Below are positions 1 to 5,639 of a stretch of DNA of 7,761 nt, piece after piece. The stretch covers positions 1-7,761 of the forward strand of contig JACMJD010000782.1 of NCBI GenBank assembly GCA_014380825.1, given 5' to 3'. A model generated the notes under the pieces. The model worked only from the letters and a program-made list of their open reading frames with translations. It did no database searches and had not been told where the DNA came from. This stretch comes from Phycisphaerae bacterium. GTDB taxonomy: Bacteria; Planctomycetota; Phycisphaerae; Tepidisphaerales; Tepidisphaeraceae. A program made the position numbers and the translations under genes. How positions within the stretch are numbered: position 1 is the first letter of the stretch; each line of letters starts with the position of its first letter.

Positions 1-1135
<1,135 letters not shown>

Positions 1136-1150
1136 AAAACTAAACCGTTT

Positions 1151-1180
1151 GGAAAAAGAGGTGGGGAACAGGTAAAGAAA
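1151..1180 (-). promoter_or_regulatory. Pyrimidine-rich tract in the rpsA leader, no Shine-Dalgarno
   Basis: Read in the rpsA direction, 27 of these 30 bases are C or T. The tract ends 15 nt before the rpsA ATG, and nothing resembling GGAGG or AGGA lies in the usual window before the start. S1 is known to bind single-stranded pyrimidine/U-rich RNA, so this could be where S1 or the 30S subunit engages its own message. The composition is seen directly; the role is inferred. Confidence 0.45.
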
Positions 1181-1191
1181 CCATCCCGCTC

Positions 1192-1212
1192 TGCGATGGA
1201 CCATCCATCGCA
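1192..1212 (-). promoter_or_regulatory. Perfect stem-loop in the rpsA 5' leader
   Basis: Two 9-bp arms (TGCGATGGA and TCCATCGCA) are exactly complementary around a 3-nt loop. The structure sits about 57 nt upstream of the rpsA start and just downstream of the start site expected from the candidate promoter at 1232-1260, so it would lie near the 5' end of the leader RNA. It is not followed by a run of U, so it does not look like a terminator. E. coli rpsA is autoregulated through hairpins in its leader; a similar role here is possible but inferred. Confidence 0.5.
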
Positions 1213-1231
1213 CTGATGAGGGGAACGGAGC

Positions 1232-1260
1232 ATGATATGCGAACTCGAGCGCATGCTCAA
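1232..1260 (-). promoter_or_regulatory. Candidate sigma-70-type promoter for rpsA
   Basis: On the minus strand a -35-like TTGAGC (1260-1255) and a -10-like TATCAT (1237-1232) are separated by 17 bases. The hexamers match the consensus at 4/6 and 5/6 positions. Transcription would begin near 1225 and give a leader of about 90 nt. The inverted repeat 1241-1264 covers the -35 element and most of the spacer. Identified by eye only. Confidence 0.4.
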
Positions 1261-1264
1261 GTTC
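1241..1264. repeat. Inverted repeat overlapping the candidate rpsA promoter
   Basis: The 10-base arms GAACTCGAGC and GCTCAAGTTC flank a 4-base centre, with one non-complementary pair (C opposite A on the plus strand). As minus-strand RNA the odd pair becomes a U-G wobble, so all ten positions pair. As DNA it is a near-perfect dyad of the size expected for a dimeric regulator's operator, lying over the -35 and spacer of the candidate rpsA promoter. Function is inferred. Confidence 0.45.
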
Positions 1265-1280
1265 CTAGGTGCAGGTCAGA

Positions 1281-1290
1281 CCGCATGCGG
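1281..1290. repeat. 10-bp perfect palindrome CCGCATGCGG
   Basis: An exact self-complementary decamer lies between the two candidate divergent promoters, 16 bp beyond the larger inverted repeat and sharing its central GCATGC with that repeat's centre (1251-1256). It could be a protein-binding dyad, but a 10-bp palindrome can occur by chance in GC-rich DNA. Confidence 0.25.
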
Positions 1291-1377
1291 ACGACGTTGC
1301 GCGGATGCTTCGTTCGAGCGTTCGGAACACCTTTCAGAACCGTTGGACTGATCGTGATTCTCAAACGCGCTTGTTCT

Positions 1378-1405
1378 TTGGAATTGCCGGACATCGGTAT
1401 ATAAA
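1378..1405 (+). promoter_or_regulatory. Candidate sigma-70-type promoter for the OPA-family transporter
   Basis: TTGGAA (1378-1383) and TATAAA (1400-1405) are spaced by 16 bases, directly upstream of the transporter's AGGAG ribosome-binding site. Transcription would start near 1412 and give a leader of about 30 nt. The AT-rich TATATAAA stretch stands out from its GC-rich surroundings. Identified by eye, without a trained model for this lineage. Confidence 0.4.
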
Positions 1406-1440
1406 CAGCAACCCGAACTGCACTCAGGAGCCGACACTTC

Positions 1441-2856
1441 ATGGCACATTCGTCTGCCCCGATTACCATTGACGAGAGCGGTCTTCCTTCGACCGGTCAT
1501 CCGAATTACCCACCCGGCTTTCGCGCGCGTCGAGGGTTGAACTGGGGCTTCATCGGGCTGCTGTACGCCTCGTTTTACCTGTGCCGCTACAACTTCGCGT
1601 TCGCAAATAAGGCGTTGGGCGACGAGTACGGTTACGACAAAGGGAAAATCGGCTGGATCATCACGATCTACTTTTTCCTGTATGCCGTCGGGCAGATAAC
1701 CAATGGTCTAATGACGGACAAGATCGGCGGCAAGCGCGCGATGTTGTTTGGCGCGTACGGATCGGTGCTTCTCAACATCGCATTCGGCGCGGCAGGGTTC
1801 TTGGCCGCGTCGACCGTCGGGATCTTCGGCTTGTTCATGACGATCCGCGCGCTGGATGGCTACATGCAGAGCATGGGGGCGCCAGGCATGATCAAGATGA
1901 ACACCGCGTGGTTCCACCGAAAGGAACGCGGGCGCTTCGCCGGCATCTTCGGGTTCATGATCAACATCGGTCGGTTCGCGATCAATTGGCTGGGGCCGGC
2001 GCTACTGGGCGGATTTCTGTTGTTAGGTGTGATTCGCGTTCCCCCGCAGCACTGGCGGATGCTGTTCTTTATTCCCGCGATCGTGCTGGCGATCATCGCG
2101 ACGCTGATGGCGATCTTCGTCAAGGAAACGCCTGAGCAAGCCGGCTTCACTCGCCAGGATCCGGATGAGCCGCACGATCCCGCCGACACCACGAAGATTC
2201 CGCTTGGCACGGTCATTCGTACGATCGTCTCGAATCCGGCGGTGTGGGTTTGCGCATTCGCATATGCCTGTACCGGCGCGGTGCGACAGGGGATCGACCA
2301 GTGGTTTCCGCGCTACATGCAGGAGGTCCATAACACCGATATGAAGTCGGCGCAGTTTCAGATACTGGCGTTTTCCATCCCGCTCGTCGCGACGCTTGGT
2401 TCGCTCACCAGTGGATACATCTCCGACCTGGGCTTCAACGGCCGCCGGGCGCCAGTGGCGGCGGCGCTGTATCTCATCGAAACGATAATCATTATCGCTG
2501 CGACATTCTTCCACAGTTCGACATCCGCCATCGTGTTCTTCGTGCTGATCGCATTTACGGCGAACAGCACGCACTCGATCATCGGCACGGCCGCGGCGAT
2601 GGATATCGGTGGGCGCAAGATGGCGGGGTTTGCGTCGGGATGTATCGACTCGTTCCAGTATTTCGGCGGGATGCTCGCGGGCTTCGCGCTGGGGAGCATC
2701 GTCGAAAAGCACTGGGGGAATTATTTTTGGTTCATGGTTCCGTTCGGCGTGATCGGTGCGGCGTTGATGTTCTTTGGCCGCAACATCGTAGAGCGTAGAA
2801 CGAAGCACGAAGCGATGCCTGCGCCTGTCGGTTTCCCGGTTCAATCCAAGAATTAG
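1441..2856 (+). CDS. MFS transporter, organophosphate:phosphate antiporter (GlpT/UhpT-like) family
   Basis: This 471-residue, 12-helix inner-membrane protein aligns well with E. coli GlpT. RYNF at residues 49-52 matches GlpT RKNF, so R49 corresponds to phosphate-binding R45. RQGIDQWFPRYMQEV (282-296) matches RYGILDWSPTYLKEV, so R282 corresponds to R269. KERGRFAGIF (161-170) lies in the family signature region, and a cytoplasmic loop of about 30 residues links the two six-helix halves. GlpT H165 corresponds to I174 here, and the following HNVGG motif reads INIGR, so the signature is degenerate. This suggests exchange of an anionic, possibly phosphorylated, solute, but the substrate cannot be named. 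The start is supported by AGGAG at 1426-1430, 10 nt before the ATG. It is divergent from rpsA, and its stop overlaps the convergent MFS_3 gene by 4 bp. Confidence is high for the OPA-type fold, low for substrate. Confidence 0.88.
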   Translation: MAHSSAPITIDESGLPSTGHPNYPPGFRARRGLNWGFIGLLYASFYLCRYNFAFANKALGDEYGYDKGKIGWIITIYFFLYAVGQITNGLMTDKIGGKRAMLFGAYGSVLLNIAFGAAGFLAASTVGIFGLFMTIRALDGYMQSMGAPGMIKMNTAWFHRKERGRFAGIFGFMINIGRFAINWLGPALLGGFLLLGVIRVPPQHWRMLFFIPAIVLAIIATLMAIFVKETPEQAGFTRQDPDEPHDPADTTKIPLGTVIRTIVSNPAVWVCAFAYACTGAVRQGIDQWFPRYMQEVHNTDMKSAQFQILAFSIPLVATLGSLTSGYISDLGFNGRRAPVAAALYLIETIIIIAATFFHSSTSAIVFFVLIAFTANSTHSIIGTAAAMDIGGRKMAGFASGCIDSFQYFGGMLAGFALGSIVEKHWGNYFWFMVPFGVIGAALMFFGRNIVERRTKHEAMPAPVGFPVQSKN

Positions 2857-4301
2857 GCGAACGGAACCGCTGCCAGTTTGCGCGGACGGGGCTGGCTCGC
2901 TTCCGGCTTAACATCCGCCAGAGTCGTCAGTTTTCTCACCTGTGGCCAGATCGCGCCGACGGCGATGACGACAAGGATCGTACCGACTCCGCCAATGACC
3001 ACCGCGGCACGATGTCCTAGCCATGCCGCGACGAGCCCGGATTCCAGTCCCCCGATCTCGTTACTCGATCCGATGAAGACTTGATTCACCGCGCTGACGC
3101 GGCCACGCATTCGATCGGGCGTCAAAAGCTGGATCAGCGTGTGGCGGATGACCACGCTGATGTTGTCAAACGCGCCCATCAGCACCAGCATGGAAAATGA
3201 CAACGCGAAGTTGTGCGAGATGCCAAAGATCAATGTGACGACACCAAACCCGGCCACCGCCAGCAGGAGCGCACGGCCTGCACGTTGGAAGGGCGGCGTG
3301 TGAGCGATGACCAATGCCATCACGATCGCGCCGATCGACGGCGCCGATCGAAGCAGTCCGAACGCGAGTGCGCCGCCGCCCAGGTCTTTTGCGAAGATCG
3401 GCAGCAGGAATGTGCATCCGCCAAGCAGCACGGCGAACATGTCCAGCGTCATCGCGCCCAGCATCATCTTGTTCTGAAAGACGAATCGCACGCCCGCGAT
3501 GAGGTCGGCAAATCGTGGGACCGAGCCGTCGCCGCGCTGGGGCGGCTGCTTGTTCGGAAGCAGCCACACGAGCACGATCGTGATGCTCCAGCAGATCGCC
3601 GCGAACAAGTACGCAACAGGGATGCTGAACCCGCAAATGATTCCGCCGAACATCGGGCCGACGACCGAGGCGATCTCGAAGATCGTGCTGTTCCACGTGA
3701 CCGCGTTCGGAAAAACCGAAGGCGGCACGAGTTGCGGCATCAGCGCCGATCGCGCCGGCCGGCCGAACGTTGCGCCGGCGTTGCCGAAAATCATCAGAGC
3801 GTAAATTCCAAGCACGCTGTGCGGTACGTTCGCCCAGAAATACGAGAGCATCGCTAGCGCCAGCGCACACATCGCTGAGATCGTGTGCGTCACGAGCATG
3901 ATGCGTCGCCGGCTGTGCGTGTCCGCGACGTGCCCCGCCGGCAGCGCGAGCAGCAGCACGGGCGTGGCCATCGCCAGTCCGAGCCAGCCGAGGCTGAGCG
4001 CGGAATTTGTTTTCTTATAAATCTCCCAACCTACGGCAACGTTTTGTGTCTGACCGCCAATCACACCCATCCAGAACGCGGCCGCATACAAGCGATAATT
4101 TCGGATTCTCAGTGCCGCGTATGGATCGCGCGTGCGCGTGGGCGAATAATCAAGCTGCGGGATGCTTGGCGCCTCGCGCTCCAGTTGCTGTTCGGTGGGT
4201 GAAGCGGATGATGCGCGCTCGCCATCGGGCGCTTCGTACGCGAGAATCTGGCTGTCCTCGTTCGCGTTGCGCGCGGCTCGCTGATCTTCGGGTGAGGACA
4301 T
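2853..4301 (-). CDS. MFS transporter, MFS_3 / EntS-like exporter family
   Basis: A 482-residue membrane protein of the MFS_3 group, whose known members include the enterobactin exporter EntS; many relatives have unknown substrates. It has a hydrophilic, probably disordered tail of about 60 residues, then DPYAALRIRNYRLYAAAFW leading into helix 1, and twelve hydrophobic segments in all. The loop 2-3 motif A reads GHVADTHSRRRIML (123-136). Family hallmarks are GRPARSALMPQLVPPSVFPNA (split here: GRPARSALMPQ 180-190, LVPPSVFPNA 191-200), VVGPMFGG (213-220) and RMRGRVSAVNQVFIGSSNE (397-415). The frame is open up to a TTG at 4421, which would add 40 residues; the ATG at 4301 is preferred because the extra stretch is neither conserved-looking nor a signal peptide. 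No clear Shine-Dalgarno supports either. No siderophore genes are nearby, so an iron role is not supported. It is probably a proton-driven exporter of small molecules. Confidence 0.86.
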   Translation of the reverse strand: MSSPEDQRAARNANEDSQILAYEAPDGERASSASPTEQQLEREAPSIPQLDYSPTRTRDPYAALRIRNYRLYAAAFWMGVIGGQTQNVAVGWEIYKKTNSALSLGWLGLAMATPVLLLALPAGHVADTHSRRRIMLVTHTISAMCALALAMLSYFWANVPHSVLGIYALMIFGNAGATFGRPARSALMPQLVPPSVFPNAVTWNSTIFEIASVVGPMFGGIICGFSIPVAYLFAAICWSITIVLVWLLPNKQPPQRGDGSVPRFADLIAGVRFVFQNKMMLGAMTLDMFAVLLGGCTFLLPIFAKDLGGGALAFGLLRSAPSIGAIVMALVIAHTPPFQRAGRALLLAVAGFGVVTLIFGISHNFALSFSMLVLMGAFDNISVVIRHTLIQLLTPDRMRGRVSAVNQVFIGSSNEIGGLESGLVAAWLGHRAAVVIGGVGTILVVIAVGAIWPQVRKLTTLADVKPEASQPRPRKLAAVPFA

Positions 4302-4466
4302 CCGTGTCTCAACATGCTCGGAAGCACGGTTGGTTGCAACACGCAACTTTCCCGGGATGAATCGAGCAACGTAATGTAGTTGACGCGCCGCGACCTCGCC
4401 AGCGCAGCTTGCCGAGTTCAACGATCATCAGTACTAATGTGGTAACGTAGTGATTCAGGGAGAACG
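4302..4466. other. Divergent intergenic gap between the MFS_3 gene and the histidine kinase gene
   Basis: This 165-bp gap must hold the promoters of both flanking genes if the ATG at 4301 is the true MFS_3 start. The best plus-strand candidate I can see is TTGCCG (4409-4414), 17 bases, TACTAA (4432-4437), which matches the consensus poorly. I found no convincing minus-strand promoter and no strong hairpin. AGGGAG at 4457-4462 is the kinase's ribosome-binding site. Confidence 0.35.
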
Positions 4467-5639
4467 ATGTCGCAACCGCCGCTAGAAGTTTTGAGGCATG
4501 AACCGTTGCCCGAGGTCGCGGCGGCGCTGCGAACGTGCGCGCCGCGCATCCTTGCGGAGTGGCGCAGGCGAGTCATCGACGTGCTTCCACAGGCCGACGA
4601 ACTCACGCGCAAGCAGCTCGACAACAGCATCCCGCGATTAATCGAGCAACTCGCCGAAGCGCTGGCGGCGGAGAATTCGACGCCCACCGATCGGCTGATC
4701 GCCGATGCGCCCGCGCATGGCGAGACGCGCTTCCATCAGGACTTCAACATCAATGACATGCTGGTCGATTACCAGATTCTCCGCAGCACGGTGATCGAGG
4801 CATTGGACGAGGAGCTGGGTCGGCCCCTGTCGGCGCACGAGAGCATCGGTCTGCACAGCGGCCTGGACGTCGGCATGCGGCGGTCCGCGGCCGAATTCGC
4901 GCGGCATCTGTCGGATGAGATAACGCAGGAAGCCGAGACGATGAGCAAGTATCTCTCGTTCCTCTCGCACGACCTTCGCGGCGGGCTCAACGGCGCGATC
5001 CTAATGATTGAAGTCTTGAAGCGCGACTTGGCTGCCGAGCCGAAATTCGCATCCTCGATGGACGATCTGGATGTCGTCCGTCGGTCGATGCTCGAAACGG
5101 TCGCCACGATGGATCGTTTCCTGCATGCCGAGCGCCTGCGTCGTGGGAAGATGCCGGTCCGCATCGCCGAGCTCGACCTCCGCGAGCTGATGGCCAGCGT
5201 TGTCCGAAACGCGCAGCATCAACTGAGCGAACACAAGTCAACGGTGGAGCTGGATCTTGCCGAGCCGACGAAGATTCAAGGTGATCGCGATGCGCTGGCG
5301 ATCATCTTGCAGAATCTGCTGAGCAACGCGGCGAAATATTCCGCGGGAAAGCCGGTCAAAATCGTCTCGCGCCCGCGCGGCGGCGGTAAGAGTGGGGATG
5401 GCGGCCTGCGAATCTCCGTCATCGACCAAGGCCCCGGCATAGCCGCGGAGAAAATGGCAATCCTGTTCGCGCCATTCTCCCGCGGCGAAACCTACGGCAA
5501 AAAAGGGATTGGCCTGGGTCTGACTATCGTCCGCCAAGCCGCCGTACTGCTGGGCGGACAAGTGACGGCTGAATCCCAACCCGGCGAAGGCGCGGTGTTC
5601 CATCTCGATCTGCCGCCGGTCAAAGTCACCCCGGCATAA
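4467..5639 (+). CDS. Soluble sensor histidine kinase with RsbRD-like N-terminal domain
   Basis: A 390-residue protein with no transmembrane helix, so it should sense a cytoplasmic signal. Residues about 20-150 resemble the RsbRD_N-type helical sensor domain: ILAEWRRRVIDVL near the start, then HGETRFHQDFNINDMLVDYQ and a RSTVIEALDEEL helix. The dimerisation/phosphoacceptor helix carries SHDLRGGLNG, with H168 as the predicted phosphorylated histidine. The ATPase domain has the N box QNLLSNAAKYS (282-292), G1 box DQGPGI (320-325), F region LFAPFSRG (333-340) and G2 GKKGIGLGLTIV (344-355), all intact, so it should be active. The proline usual in HxxRxPL is replaced by glycine. AGGGAG lies 4 nt before the ATG and supports the start. 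No response regulator is encoded in the window, so the partner is unknown. Its last 14 bases overlap the convergent membrane-protein gene. Confidence 0.9.
   Translation: MSQPPLEVLRHEPLPEVAAALRTCAPRILAEWRRRVIDVLPQADELTRKQLDNSIPRLIEQLAEALAAENSTPTDRLIADAPAHGETRFHQDFNINDMLVDYQILRSTVIEALDEELGRPLSAHESIGLHSGLDVGMRRSAAEFARHLSDEITQEAETMSKYLSFLSHDLRGGLNGAILMIEVLKRDLAAEPKFASSMDDLDVVRRSMLETVATMDRFLHAERLRRGKMPVRIAELDLRELMASVVRNAQHQLSEHKSTVELDLAEPTKIQGDRDALAIILQNLLSNAAKYSAGKPVKIVSRPRGGGKSGDGGLRISVIDQGPGIAAEKMAILFAPFSRGETYGKKGIGLGLTIVRQAAVLLGGQVTAESQPGEGAVFHLDLPPVKVTPA

Noticed and set aside
1216..1500. Several overlapping small open frames of 62-74 codons in the rpsA-transporter gap
   Set aside because: They overlap one another on both strands, lack good ribosome-binding sites and run through the candidate promoters.
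2023..2844. 273-codon minus-strand frame opposite the OPA transporter
   Set aside because: It is very rich in Arg, His and Asp and lacks domain character. The plus-strand frame matches GlpT across its length.
3166..3870. Long alternative frames (both strands, about 214-234 codons) inside the MFS_3 gene
   Set aside because: They are out-of-frame or antisense readings of a clear membrane-protein gene and have no membrane or domain pattern of their own.
2853..4301. Naming the MFS_3 gene entS or calling it a siderophore exporter
   Set aside because: The similarity is at family level, and no siderophore biosynthesis or iron-regulation signal is visible in the window.
4380..4385. TTGACG as a -35 element for the histidine kinase
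   Set aside because: It matches the consensus well, but no -10-like hexamer lies 16-18 bases downstream.
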